The notes below the pieces were generated by a model. That model was not told the DNA's origin. It made no database searches and saw only the letters and a program-made list of their open reading frames with translations. From Gordonia hankookensis (GTDB lineage Bacteria; Actinomycetota; Actinomycetes; Mycobacteriales; Mycobacteriaceae): 64,000 nt of DNA. Position numbers and translations under genes: made by a program. The DNA is taken from NCBI RefSeq assembly GCF_014673215.1, contig NZ_JACWMS010000001.1, forward strand, positions 1,302,001 to 1,366,000, read 5' to 3'. Below, piece after piece: positions 24,861-34,305 of this stretch (position 1 is the stretch's first letter; the number at the start of each line of letters is the position of its first letter).

Positions 24861-26594
24861 TCAGCCCGTGGCATCATCGTCGGAATCACCGGAGGCCTCG
24901 GCCTGATCCGTCTTGAGCTGTTCGCTCTCGGTCAACTCCGCTGCGGGAGTCACGCGGTAGACCCGCCAATCCGGCAGATCGACGCCCTGGTTGGGGGCCT
25001 CGAGCATCAGTACGCCGATCCCTCCGCCGTTCTCATACAGAGTCGGATACCGGATGTTGAGCGCGTCGGAGGCTCCGCGCCCCGTCACCGGCACCGCCAG
25101 CATCAACCGGACACCATGTGCGGCAGGGTTGTTCACGGTCTCGTCGAAATCCTCGTCGGACGGGATCACGAACCGTTTCGGATGTCTCGACTGCGCGATC
25201 ACGGCGAATCCGTACACGGTGTCGCAGAGCACGCTGCCCTGCGGGAGATCGAGGCTGTCGAGATACTGGGCCAACGAACGTTCAGTGGAGAAGGATCTCA
25301 GGGTCCGTTGCGCGTCGAGGACCTTCTGATCAGTCGAATCGGGGTCGGGGAACACCACCTGCTGTAGTGCGAACTCCTGGGGCGCATACTTCGTCGAAGT
25401 CATACCCCAGGCGGTGACCGGGACGGCCACCACCATCGCGATCACCGCGGCCACCCCCAACGCGAAATGACCTTTTGTGCGGGCCACCACCATGTCGGGC
25501 ATCCGCGCGTTGGCGCCCTTCCGTCGGAACGGCGTCGATCGACGCGCCGGAACCGCGATCAGTGCGGTGATGGTCGCCAGCAGCACCACGGTGATGTAGA
25601 ACCGCAGGAACCCGAACGTGGTGCCCCGCGCATAGCTCCAGATCTGGAAGAAGAGCACGCCACCGATGAGCGGCACCGGCGCGAGCAGCGGACCCATTCT
25701 TCCCCAGCGGCGCCGGACGTTCCAGACGATCGCCAGCAGCAGCGGGAACAGCGGCGCGAGGATGAGGACCTCGACGATCGAGAACTTCAATGCCTGGAAG
25801 GCATTCGCCGAACCGCTCCCCCCCGACAGTTCCAGGATGGAGGCGTTGCCGTACTGGGAAGCCACCTGCGCGAAGAACTCCCCGGTGATCAGCCAACTGG
25901 TCAGCGCCCACCCGAGAAACGCGACCGCACTCGGCAGCGCGACGAGTCCCATGTCGAGGATGGCGCGGGTGACCCGGGTGGCCCGAGGGGAGCGGCGATA
26001 CGAGACGACGGCGACAACGATACCGGTGGCCAGCGAGGCTGCTGCGCCGTCGTAGCGCGTCAGATAGGCGAACCCGAGGGCCATTCCGGCGGTGACGAGT
26101 TCGTGGACGTCGTCGGTGTCGATCCAGCGCATGCCGCGCCGGGCCCCCCAAGCGAGAAAGAACAGGTACGGCGCCTCGCTCATACCGTTGGCCGCGTAGA
26201 ACACGATCATCGGATTGATCGCGTAGCAGATGGTCACCGGGATCAGGATGCGCCGTTCGATGCCCCGATCGCGGCCGATCCCGGACAACTGGATCACCGA
26301 TCCGGCCATGAACGCCGACGACATGACGGCCGCAGAGATCGCCGACGTCGTCATGGCCGGGAAGATCGGGCTGAGGGCGGTCAAAGGCAACTGGATGATT
26401 GCCGTCAGCGGCGTGAAGATGAAGCCGATCGCGGAGACGTGCGGATCACGACTGAACAGCACACTCTGCGCCGACTGCACGCGGGACAGCGAGTCGCCCA
26501 TGAAGAATCGGACGTCGGTGGCCAGATAGACACCCAGGGTGAGATAGATGATCCACACCACCACGAACAGCGCGATGATCTGCCGACGGGTCAT
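24861..26594 (-). CDS. Polytopic membrane protein, GT-C/ArnT-like
   Basis: 577 residues with about 10-11 membrane segments. The first extracytoplasmic loop holds VRFFMGDSLSRV (about 28-39), an acidic site where GT-C polyprenyl-phosphate-sugar transferases place their catalytic Asp. FYAANGMSEAPYLFFLAWGA and FAYLTRYDGAAASLATG fit the same fold. A soluble extracytoplasmic region (about 420-560) follows the last TM. Start overlaps the GT2 stop (ATGA). Last gene of the four-gene operon. It probably decorates or transfers lipid-linked sugar; the fold call rests on layout and is tentative. Confidence 0.65.
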   Translation of the reverse strand: MTRRQIIALFVVVWIIYLTLGVYLATDVRFFMGDSLSRVQSAQSVLFSRDPHVSAIGFIFTPLTAIIQLPLTALSPIFPAMTTSAISAAVMSSAFMAGSVIQLSGIGRDRGIERRILIPVTICYAINPMIVFYAANGMSEAPYLFFLAWGARRGMRWIDTDDVHELVTAGMALGFAYLTRYDGAAASLATGIVVAVVSYRRSPRATRVTRAILDMGLVALPSAVAFLGWALTSWLITGEFFAQVASQYGNASILELSGGSGSANAFQALKFSIVEVLILAPLFPLLLAIVWNVRRRWGRMGPLLAPVPLIGGVLFFQIWSYARGTTFGFLRFYITVVLLATITALIAVPARRSTPFRRKGANARMPDMVVARTKGHFALGVAAVIAMVVAVPVTAWGMTSTKYAPQEFALQQVVFPDPDSTDQKVLDAQRTLRSFSTERSLAQYLDSLDLPQGSVLCDTVYGFAVIAQSRHPKRFVIPSDEDFDETVNNPAAHGVRLMLAVPVTGRGASDALNIRYPTLYENGGGIGVLMLEAPNQGVDLPDWRVYRVTPAAELTESEQLKTDQAEASGDSDDDATG

Positions 26595-28111
26595 GCAGTA
26601 CCCGCACTGCCCGCCGCGGACGCCTCTGCGCCCTCGGTCGTCTCGGCCTCCTCGGCACTGGTCGACAGGCCGTGAAAGGTCTTCTCCCAGTACGACGGGT
26701 TGAAGAGCATCTGCCACATCCCCTTGATGGCGGCAACGCTCATCATCACCCAGTAGGCCGGCACGATCAGGGCCGACCACAGCAGCTTGCTCCGATCGTC
26801 CTCACGGATGGCGACCAGGTTCATGTAGATGGCCGCGCCGTTGCCGAAGATCAACGAGATCAGCGAGAGATAGTAGATCGGTCCCGGGAAGATGTCCGCG
26901 AACACCTTGGGCTGGCCCGCGATCCACACCACCATGATCAGCCAGAAGATCATGTTGACGCAGGCGATCGCCGGGGTGCCCGCGATCAGCAGTGTGAACC
27001 GAAACCACCCGACCGGCCCCAGGATTCGCCACAGCGCGACGGGACGGCGCATATGCACCAGCCACGTCTGCATGTAGCCCTTGTACCAACGCGATCGTTG
27101 TCGTATCCAGTTGATCGGGTCGACGTTGGCCTCCTCCAGCGTCAGCGAATCGAGCACCGCGGTGCGATAACCGCGGCCGGCGATCCGCACGCCCAGATCC
27201 GCGTCCTCGGTCACGTTGAAGGGATCCCACGCGCCGATGTCGTCGATCACCTCCCGGATGAAATGGTTCGACGTGCCCCCCAACGGGATCGGTGAACGAC
27301 TGACCATCAGTCCGGGCAGCAGGTAACTGAACCAGATCCCGTAGTCGGCGGTGAACCATTCAGTGAGGATGTTGTCGCGCGAGTTGTGGAAGTTCAGCTT
27401 GCCCTGCACACAAACGACCCTGTCGTCGGAACCGCGGAACGCGGCGACCACACGTCGGAGTTGCAGAGGGTCGGGCAGGTCCTCGGCGTCGTAGATGGTC
27501 ACGATGTCACCGGTCGCGAAATGTAGCCCGTAATTGCACGCCTTCGGCTTGGTCCGCGGCTGGGCGGGCGGCACCAGCACGACGGTCACGAGGTCGTGGT
27601 GGCCGACGTCTCGGGCCGCCTCGATCGTCGGCGCGTCATCCTCCTCCAGCAGCAACAGCACTTGCAGCTTGTCGTGTGGGTATGCGAGCGATTCCATCGC
27701 CGCGATCAGGTCACCGACGACCTCCGGTTCCCCGTACGCCGGCACGAGCACAGTGTACGGCGGAAGGTCGTCGTCGGCGATCGCCCGGGCCTCGTCGTCG
27801 TTGATCGCGATCGCACCGCTGACCAGGCCGCGCCGGAAGATGAGAACGCGGTCCAGCAGGGACACGATGTAGACCAGCGTGGCGATCGACACCAGGACCG
27901 CGACCGTCACGATCGGGAACAGGACGAACAACACGGCCACGACCACCACGAGTGAGATCCCGATGATCTTCTGACTGCGACTGAACGGCAGCGAGGCCGA
28001 CATCTCCGGGTCCTCGTCGCGGAGCCGTTCGACGGCGTCATACAACGCCGCCTGGCGATAGTCCGGATCGGCCAGCAACTCCTCGACACTGCGTGTCTCG
28101 TCGTTGTTCAT
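26591..28111 (-). CDS. Processive GT2 family glycosyltransferase, cellulose/hyaluronan-synthase type
   Basis: 506 residues. Two N-terminal membrane segments (about 47-85), then the GT-A domain: VLVPAYGEPEVV (about 115), YDAEDLPDP (DxD, UDP-sugar and metal), VTEDADLGVRIA (catalytic TED) and RQRSRWYKGYMQTW (QxxRW, the mark of processive synthases). Several C-terminal TM segments follow. There is no PilZ domain, so direct c-di-GMP control as in BcsA is not expected. Clear GAGGAG before ATG 28111, which overlaps the upstream stop. It polymerises an extracellular beta-glycan; sugar identity is unknown. Confidence 0.87.
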   Translation of the reverse strand: MNNDETRSVEELLADPDYRQAALYDAVERLRDEDPEMSASLPFSRSQKIIGISLVVVVAVLFVLFPIVTVAVLVSIATLVYIVSLLDRVLIFRRGLVSGAIAINDDEARAIADDDLPPYTVLVPAYGEPEVVGDLIAAMESLAYPHDKLQVLLLLEEDDAPTIEAARDVGHHDLVTVVLVPPAQPRTKPKACNYGLHFATGDIVTIYDAEDLPDPLQLRRVVAAFRGSDDRVVCVQGKLNFHNSRDNILTEWFTADYGIWFSYLLPGLMVSRSPIPLGGTSNHFIREVIDDIGAWDPFNVTEDADLGVRIAGRGYRTAVLDSLTLEEANVDPINWIRQRSRWYKGYMQTWLVHMRRPVALWRILGPVGWFRFTLLIAGTPAIACVNMIFWLIMVVWIAGQPKVFADIFPGPIYYLSLISLIFGNGAAIYMNLVAIREDDRSKLLWSALIVPAYWVMMSVAAIKGMWQMLFNPSYWEKTFHGLSTSAEEAETTEGAEASAAGSAGTA

Positions 28112-29631
28112 CGCGACTCCTCCCCGATCGCGCCCACTTGTGCGTTGATCAGGTCCGAGGCGCATCCGACGAGCAGATCGCGGTCCTTGAACTGGGGCTC
28201 GAGGTCGACCGTCACCGAGTTGCCCCGGAACAGCACCGTCATGAAGGTCGCCAGATTGCGTGCGACGGTCAGGTCCGGGACCGGGAAAGCCGCGTCGGGG
28301 TCGTGATTGTCGACCGAGAGCAGACTGACCCGCTGGGTACGCTGGCCGTCGGTCCAACTCCAGTACAACCTGGTGAAGGTCAGGTAGCTCTCGTCGTCGA
28401 CGATCGTTTGGAGATAGCCCGTCACACCATGCGGCAGAGGCACCTCGATCGGTTCGCTGAATCTGTCTCCGACGAAGTCGTAGACGAAGATCGCCGGATA
28501 CACCTCGAACCTCAACGGGGTCGTGGCCTCGACCGCGTTCACCTCCACTCGCCGGGGACGAGCGAACTTGTCGAAATCGGTACTGCCCTCGGCCTGGAAG
28601 AGGTCTTGGACCGTCATGGTCGACTCGGGTCCGTAGAGACGTTCCACCCAGTCGTATCGGGTCACGTTCTTCTGCACCCATCCCGATGGCACGACCAGCG
28701 GGGGGCGGGTGTCGAGTCCATCGATCTCCTGGTTGGGCGTCTGCCCGTAGGAAGGGATCGGGATGAAGAACATCGCGACCGCAAACACCACCAGCGCCAG
28801 ACCCGGACGCCCGACCTTCCGGACCGAGACCGAGTACATGGGTCGGCCCAGGGGAGTCCATGACTCGTGTCGACGCCGGTGGTCGACGTACAACAGGGCA
28901 CTCGCCACGAGTGCCGCGCCCACGGCGGGGACGGTCTGGTAGACCACCCGAGCCGCATGCGGGAAGATCAGCCACACGCCGATCAGGGCGACCACGCCGA
29001 CCACGCCCGCGATCGCCGCGCCGGCCAGCCCGCGATTGAGCGTCCGCCCGGTCGCCACACCGGTCGCGATGGCGCCGAACGCCACCATCACCACTCCCGC
29101 GGCGAGCGAATCACCGCCCAGTGGCAGCACGATGATCCGATACGGGACGGGGAAGATCACCAGCAGCAGGAACCAGGCCCCGCGATACCGCGCGATCGGC
29201 CGTAGACCGAACACCATGCATGCGCCACCCAACAGGAACACCCACAGCGCCAGCAGGTCCACATGCGTGGTGAGGTATTCGCCCGGATACCGGAGGTTCA
29301 TCGCCTTCACGGAGATGGAGATCACGAGCAGAACAACTCCGACGATGACGTCGGTCTGGCGATCGTAGATCGGCAATTCCGTTGCGCGACGCCATGAAAT
29401 GCCGACCGCGGCGATCACCACGAGCACGACCGCCGCGGGCAGGTAGGTGATGATCGTCCCCGCCACCATCTCGGTGGCGACCGCGCCGAGCGTCTGCCAG
29501 AAGGCGATCACCGCCGTCACCAGAACCAGGCCCCAGCGCAGCGCCACGACCACCGCGGGGTTCTCCGCCAGCCGCTCGTGGAGCCCCGGACCTCGCGACG
29601 CGGATGCCGGTGCGGTGCCGGTGACCGTCAT
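28108..29631 (-). CDS. Multi-pass membrane protein with soluble C-terminal half, weakly exosortase/EpsI-like
   Basis: 507 residues. About nine membrane segments (residues 30-290) include LRPIARYRGAWFLLLVIFPV (about 152-171), a stretch that recalls the conserved mid-region of exosortases. The Cys motif of active exosortases (ACSG) is absent. Residues 300-507 form a soluble domain with YDWVERLYGPESTMTVQDL, FEVYPAIFVYDFVGD and LTFTRLYWSWTDGQ. The order of membrane half then soluble half resembles EpsH-EpsI fusions. It is coupled by ATGA to both the BcsB-like gene and the GT2. Likely part of polymer export or assembly; the family is unresolved. Confidence 0.55.
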   Translation of the reverse strand: MTVTGTAPASASRGPGLHERLAENPAVVVALRWGLVLVTAVIAFWQTLGAVATEMVAGTIITYLPAAVVLVVIAAVGISWRRATELPIYDRQTDVIVGVVLLVISISVKAMNLRYPGEYLTTHVDLLALWVFLLGGACMVFGLRPIARYRGAWFLLLVIFPVPYRIIVLPLGGDSLAAGVVMVAFGAIATGVATGRTLNRGLAGAAIAGVVGVVALIGVWLIFPHAARVVYQTVPAVGAALVASALLYVDHRRRHESWTPLGRPMYSVSVRKVGRPGLALVVFAVAMFFIPIPSYGQTPNQEIDGLDTRPPLVVPSGWVQKNVTRYDWVERLYGPESTMTVQDLFQAEGSTDFDKFARPRRVEVNAVEATTPLRFEVYPAIFVYDFVGDRFSEPIEVPLPHGVTGYLQTIVDDESYLTFTRLYWSWTDGQRTQRVSLLSVDNHDPDAAFPVPDLTVARNLATFMTVLFRGNSVTVDLEPQFKDRDLLVGCASDLINAQVGAIGEESR

Positions 29632-31604
29632 GGCGTCTGTGTGGGCGAACCGCGGTTGCGCCGCCTGCGCAGCAGGATCGTGCCGAAGATCACCAGCCCT
29701 GCGAGCAGCGCGCCACCCGCGACCACACCGACGATGGTGAAGATCCTCGTCGCGGTATCGGTATCCGACGTCGGCGCGCCCGCATTCACCTCGTCCGCCG
29801 CGACCGTGACCGGATCGCGCCCGGCCGCCTGGAGAATCGCGTCTCCGTCGACCGCCGACCAACGGGTGCCAGACGACAGCCAGTCCAGCAGTGCGTCGAG
29901 GTCCTTCGAATCGTTCGTGGACGTCGCGACCAGCAGACTCCGATCACCGGTACGGGTCACCTCGAGCCCGCCGAAGTTCACACCCGGATTCAACGTGACC
30001 GAGGAGGTCTGCTGCGAATCGCCCGATCCCGAGACGACTTTCAGCGTGCGGCCGTCGGATTGCAGCGGCAGGTTCAGGCTCGGGAGGCCGGCACCGTCCG
30101 CCGAGATCAGGATCGCCGGCTGGCTCGACGACCCGGCATCGTTCATCGACACCACGTCGATGCCGAGCGGTACGGCGGACATCTTCTGCAGACCCGACGC
30201 GATCGACACCGCGCGGGCTACATCGGCGGGATCGCCCTTGGTCCAGGCGAGTTGGGTCCGCGGCATCAGCGCCTGCGGCAACGACTGGAACCCGCTGGGC
30301 TGGGGTGGATCGGCCTCGTCGGCCTGGACCTCTCCCGCCGAGCTCAGACTCAGTGTGCTGCGGTAGCCGGTTCCACAGGTCTCGCCGAGGTTGCCGTGCT
30401 CGAGAGTCACGGTCAGCTCGGTGTAGCGGCTCAACAGGTCGTCGGGGATGTCGACCCAGGTGTCGTAGGTGCCGCTCTCGTCGGCCGGGATCGTCGCGAT
30501 CGCCCGGTCGCCGATCTTCACCGAGATGAGACCGTCGGCGTTGGGTGCGCCCGGGCTGTAGGAGCCGGTGAGCTGGACGCGGATGCCCTTCGACGGCCTG
30601 CCCATCCGGGTCTGATCGATGCCGACCGTGAGGCTCGGCCACGCCGCCGACGTCACGCTCTGGTTCGTGACACCGAGGTCGGAGAGGTTCTGCACATCGG
30701 GTGCGATCTGCGGCGCCGAATGGAGTGCGCCGGCCACCGCCGACGAGCTCATCGCGATGGGCGCGAGGCTGGAGGTGAGGAACTGGGTCTGCGTGACCAA
30801 CTCATCGGGCGAGCCGCCGATCTCGAGGTAAGCGGAGCCTTGATTGTCGTGCAGGCTCAGTCCGGGAGGGGCGTCGGTGCTGATCATGATCTGCCGCTCG
30901 AGCGGGCCGGGCACCGTCGGCGGGGTCGCGCCGCGCGGCAGGGCGACCGTCTCGATGGGCACCGGTGCGGACCCGTAATTCGACACGACCGCCGTGGCGA
31001 GGTTCACCGCGGCCTCACCCTCGGCTTCTTTCACGTCGTCGGGGATGTAGATGGTCAAGCCGCGCAGGACCGGCGGCAGGAAGTCCGCGACGTCCGTCGG
31101 GATCGCCTCCCGCCCGGCGTAACTGACCGTAGTGTTGGTGATGCGCAATGCGTGGTCGGCATCGAACTGGCAGAAGCCCTCGGCACGGAGATACCCGCGA
31201 AGCACGATGTCGGCAGCGTTGCGGTCCACCCGCACCCCCCGCAATGGCAACTCGATCGGGGCGTTCGGTGTGGTGGTGAGCGGCGTCCGGGAGATCAATC
31301 GGTCGCCCTGGAGGACATCGATGCTGCCGCCGGTGACGAACGCGGGGAGCTGCAGGTTGCCGCGGAGCGCCGACGGACTGAGGTCCCTCGGCACCGGCAG
31401 CGTCAGACTGGTCTCGCCCTGCTGACCGGGCAGTGAGATCGTCGACGACGACCCGAGGTCGTCGAGACGCATCGGAGGGGGCGGATCGCCGGGAGCTGCC
31501 GATGCGATGCCCCCGAACGCGCTGAGCGCGGCGATCATGCCGACGACGACGATGACGACAACCGGCACCAGACCGGCACGACGAGACCTCTGATCAATGC
31601 CCAT
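29628..31604 (-). CDS. BcsB-like exported membrane-anchored polysaccharide synthase subunit
   Basis: 658 residues. Signal peptide ending near residue 37 (LVPVVVIVVVGMIAALSAF, then ASAAPG) and a C-terminal anchor (about 620-645) followed by RRRRNRG. Between them lie beta-rich jelly-roll-like modules: LRGVRVDRNAADIVLRGYLR, VNLATAVVSNYGSAPVPIET, DAPPGLSLHDNQGSAYLEIG and WVDIPDDLLSRYTELTVTLE. The signal, periplasmic carbohydrate-binding-like modules and one C-terminal TM next to the synthase match BcsB of cellulose synthase. GAAGGGG lies 7 nt before the ATG. First gene of the operon. Confidence 0.7.
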   Translation of the reverse strand: MGIDQRSRRAGLVPVVVIVVVGMIAALSAFGGIASAAPGDPPPPMRLDDLGSSSTISLPGQQGETSLTLPVPRDLSPSALRGNLQLPAFVTGGSIDVLQGDRLISRTPLTTTPNAPIELPLRGVRVDRNAADIVLRGYLRAEGFCQFDADHALRITNTTVSYAGREAIPTDVADFLPPVLRGLTIYIPDDVKEAEGEAAVNLATAVVSNYGSAPVPIETVALPRGATPPTVPGPLERQIMISTDAPPGLSLHDNQGSAYLEIGGSPDELVTQTQFLTSSLAPIAMSSSAVAGALHSAPQIAPDVQNLSDLGVTNQSVTSAAWPSLTVGIDQTRMGRPSKGIRVQLTGSYSPGAPNADGLISVKIGDRAIATIPADESGTYDTWVDIPDDLLSRYTELTVTLEHGNLGETCGTGYRSTLSLSSAGEVQADEADPPQPSGFQSLPQALMPRTQLAWTKGDPADVARAVSIASGLQKMSAVPLGIDVVSMNDAGSSSQPAILISADGAGLPSLNLPLQSDGRTLKVVSGSGDSQQTSSVTLNPGVNFGGLEVTRTGDRSLLVATSTNDSKDLDALLDWLSSGTRWSAVDGDAILQAAGRDPVTVAADEVNAGAPTSDTDTATRIFTIVGVVAGGALLAGLVIFGTILLRRRRNRGSPTQTP

Positions 31605-31738
31605 CGGACCCCTTCATGGGCGCACGACCCGACGGTGGCCGTCCGCGCTCTCGGCGAGACATACCCAGTGTCACTGAAGTGAACTTAATCGACTCGCCGC
31701 CGATGTGTCAGAGATAATCCCGTTCTCGTCTTGTCGCC

Positions 31739-31801
31739 ACGGTTTCGTCGTTGTGGATTCGTCGTTGTGGATTCGTCGTTGTGGATTCGAGTCGAAACCG
31801 T
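31739..31801. repeat. Three 14-bp tandem repeats enclosed by a 9-bp inverted repeat
   Basis: TTCGTCGTTGTGGA occurs three times without interruption (31744-31757, 31758-31771, 31772-31785), followed by TTCG. The array is framed by ACGGTTTCG (31739-31747) and CGAAACCGT (31793-31801), exact inverse complements. It lies 36 bp before the hydrolase start and 134 bp from the BcsB-like start, so it could affect either promoter. Confidence 0.85.
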
Positions 31802-31837
31802 TCCCCTACGGGCTGCCGCTTCTGGAACGATGGCTGG

Positions 31838-32638
31838 GTGTCGAGCGTGACCGCGGGTGAACAGGTCGACGGCGGCGTCTATGTGGACGTCGACGGACGG
31901 CGGGTGTGGCATTTCCATGGGGGCGACCCCTCTGGCCAGGCCATTGTGCTGCTGCACGGGGCCTTCGGGTCGGCGGCCACCTGGGGCTCACAGATCGCCG
32001 ATTTCACCGGGGTCGGATTGAACGTCTACGCCCCCGAGCGCAGTGGACACGGCCACTCACCCGATCACGACGGCCCGTTCACCTACGCCGACATGGCCGC
32101 CGAGACCATCGACTACCTCGAGAACGTCGTGAGCACGCCGGCCCACCTGGTCGGCTGGAGCGACGGTGCGGTGATAGCGCTGCTCGTCGCCCGGCAACGG
32201 CCCGACCTGGTCAACCGCATGGTGCTGGTGGCCAACTACGTCAACACCGACGGCCAGGAGGCCGCCGAGTTCTTCAGCCTGATCCAACAGCGGAATCCGT
32301 CCACGGTGGAGTTCCTGCGCAGCGGCTACGTCCCGATCTCGCCCGATGGGCCCGACCATTTCGATGTCGTGTACGAGAAGACGGTGGCCATGCTCAGCCG
32401 TGAGCCCGAATACGATCTCGACGATTTCGCCGACGTCGCGGCCCCGACCCTGGTGGTCGCGGCCGATCGGGGCGTCGTCCGCATCGAACACGTGCTGGCC
32501 CTGTCCCGGGTGCTGCCCCACGGCCGGTTCGCGGTACTCCCGGGCACGCACATCCTGCCGGTGGAATCGCCCGAACTCTTCAACCCGCTGGTGGTCTCGT
32601 TCCTCGCGGCCGATCCGGCCAGTCACTGGGCCCCCTGA
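31838..32638 (+). CDS. Alpha/beta hydrolase
   Basis: 266 residues from GTG 31838; GTG 31847 is a close alternative. Oxyanion loop VLLHGAFGSAATWGSQI (about 38-54), nucleophile elbow VGWSDGAVIALLVAR (about 108-122, Gly-Trp-Ser-Asp-Gly), acid Asp near VVAADRGVV, and a terminal His in PGTHILPVESPELFN. A complete serine-hydrolase triad is thus visible. The substrate is unknown. Upstream codons (MWIRRCG...) come from the tandem repeat and are unlikely to be coding. Convergent with the carboxylesterase gene. Confidence 0.85.
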   Translation: MSSVTAGEQVDGGVYVDVDGRRVWHFHGGDPSGQAIVLLHGAFGSAATWGSQIADFTGVGLNVYAPERSGHGHSPDHDGPFTYADMAAETIDYLENVVSTPAHLVGWSDGAVIALLVARQRPDLVNRMVLVANYVNTDGQEAAEFFSLIQQRNPSTVEFLRSGYVPISPDGPDHFDVVYEKTVAMLSREPEYDLDDFADVAAPTLVVAADRGVVRIEHVLALSRVLPHGRFAVLPGTHILPVESPELFNPLVVSFLAADPASHWAP

Positions 32639-32705
32639 CCACCGACCGACCACCCGCATCCGCACCCGCCGACGGCAACCTCTTTCCCGCCGACGGCACC
32701 GTCGG

Positions 32706-34256
32706 TCACGCCGAGGCGTGGACCTTCTGCCAGGCGGCGCGACGGGCGCCTTCCGGGTCGGTCTGCACCCGGTCGGGATCGTCGATGATGAGCACCTTCC
32801 GGCTGCCGGACTCGTAGGCCGGCCACCCCACCCCGGGAACGCCGCCGGTGGCGAAGGCACCCCAACGATCCTGCACGTCGGCGATCACCCGCCCGGTCGA
32901 CCGCCAGTCCCCGACCGCGAGGCCTGCACCCAACGCCGTGCGATAGGCACCGAACACCGCGAACAGTTCGGTGGCGTGGGTGGCCCCGACACCGGTCGCG
33001 GCCAGGATGCGAGTGTGGAAGTCGTAGCGATAGACGTAGGTCGGCGCGACCCGGCTGTGTCCCTCGGCGAAGGCCACCATCGGCGCCCAGAACACCGCAT
33101 CGGCCGCCAGCTGGACGTCGTCACGCTGACCTCCGTTGTACAGCGCCCGGATCTCCCGACGGTCCTGCTCGTCGGTGACCCGGACCAGGGCCTTCTCTGC
33201 GTCCGGCAACACATTCCAGAACTTGGTGAACAGTTGCCCCTCGTCGTGATTGCTGCCGATGATCAGCGGCACCGGGAGCGTCGTGCCCGCCGCGGCCGCA
33301 TCCAGCGGCGATGCCGGCAGATAATCACCGTCGACCACCGGTCCGTACGGGATCGCGTCGTCGACGCCTGCGGCGGCGGCGAACTTCATCAGACGATCTC
33401 CGGCACGGTGGATCTCGTTCGCCGACGACCGCGCGAGCAGCGCCTGGGCGTCGGCGGCCGAGATCGGTTCGGCCTCGGTGTCGATCTGCGTCGACCGACG
33501 CTGCGGATCCCGCAGCAGGCGCAGGAACTCGTCGGCGTAGATCCGCGCGGAGTCCTTGCCGATGACGAGTTCGGTGGCCGGACTCTCCGCGATGGCCCTC
33601 GTGAACAGCCCGTTCGCGGCAGGGGTACTCAACAGACTCACCACCGACGTGCCGCCGGCACTCTCGCCGAAGACGGTCACGTTGTCGGGGTCTCCGCCGA
33701 ACGCCGCGATGTTGCGCTGCACCCACGACAGCGCCGCGACGTGGTCCTTGAGGCCGAGATTCGAGTCGAACGGCCGGTCATCGGTGGCATACGCGCCGAA
33801 GTCGAGGAATCCGAACGGGCCGAACCGGTATTGAACGGTCACGACGACGACATCTTGCGCGCGGGCGAGCAACGACCCCTCGTAGAGAGGTGTCGCCGCG
33901 GTGCCGAGGATGTACGCGCCGCCGTGGATGAAGAACATGACCGGTCGCGGCGTCGACGACGGGCGGTCGGGTGCGAACACGTTGAGGGTGAGGCAGTCCT
34001 CCCCTACCGGCTGATACTTACCGGGAGCGACCGCGGTGAACTGCTTCTCCTGGATCGCCGCCTTGGCGAACCGGGTGCAGTCGCGGACGCCGGGCCACGG
34101 ATTGACCGGCTGCGGATCGCGAAAGCGCAGGCCGGCCACGGGCGGCGCGGCAAATGGGATGCCTTTCCAGCTGATGGTGCCGCGCCGGGTGCGTTTTCCC
34201 CGCGCGCCCTCGACGATGCCATCGGCGGTGGTAACCCTGCTATCGATCGATGTCAT
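32706..34256 (-). CDS. Type B carboxylesterase
   Basis: 516 residues from ATG 34256. Family landmarks: WKGIPFAAPPVAGLRFRDPQ (about 26-45), EDCLTLNVFAPDR (about 74), VMFFIHGGAY, the nucleophile elbow TVFGESAGGTSVVSLL (about 165-180) and NHDEGQLF near 290. These are the marks of carboxylesterase/para-nitrobenzyl esterase enzymes that hydrolyse varied carboxylic esters. No signal peptide, so cytoplasmic. ATG 34268 is a possible alternative start. The frame is open further upstream but looks non-coding. Confidence 0.9.
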   Translation of the reverse strand: MTSIDSRVTTADGIVEGARGKRTRRGTISWKGIPFAAPPVAGLRFRDPQPVNPWPGVRDCTRFAKAAIQEKQFTAVAPGKYQPVGEDCLTLNVFAPDRPSSTPRPVMFFIHGGAYILGTAATPLYEGSLLARAQDVVVVTVQYRFGPFGFLDFGAYATDDRPFDSNLGLKDHVAALSWVQRNIAAFGGDPDNVTVFGESAGGTSVVSLLSTPAANGLFTRAIAESPATELVIGKDSARIYADEFLRLLRDPQRRSTQIDTEAEPISAADAQALLARSSANEIHRAGDRLMKFAAAAGVDDAIPYGPVVDGDYLPASPLDAAAAGTTLPVPLIIGSNHDEGQLFTKFWNVLPDAEKALVRVTDEQDRREIRALYNGGQRDDVQLAADAVFWAPMVAFAEGHSRVAPTYVYRYDFHTRILAATGVGATHATELFAVFGAYRTALGAGLAVGDWRSTGRVIADVQDRWGAFATGGVPGVGWPAYESGSRKVLIIDDPDRVQTDPEGARRAAWQKVHASA

Positions 34257-34305
34257 GTACCCCAACATAGACGACGCCGTCTCACCGGCGTAGCCGTCGG
34301 CGACC

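Noticed and set aside
23728..31604. Classical exosortase-PEP sorting system
   Set aside because: No ACSG catalytic Cys and no PEP-CTERM-like substrate seen; only a weak layout resemblance remains.
32690..32705. CCGACGG/CCGTCGG terminator between the hydrolase and the esterase
   Set aside because: Full pairing leaves a 2-nt loop, and the shorter stem is only 5 bp.
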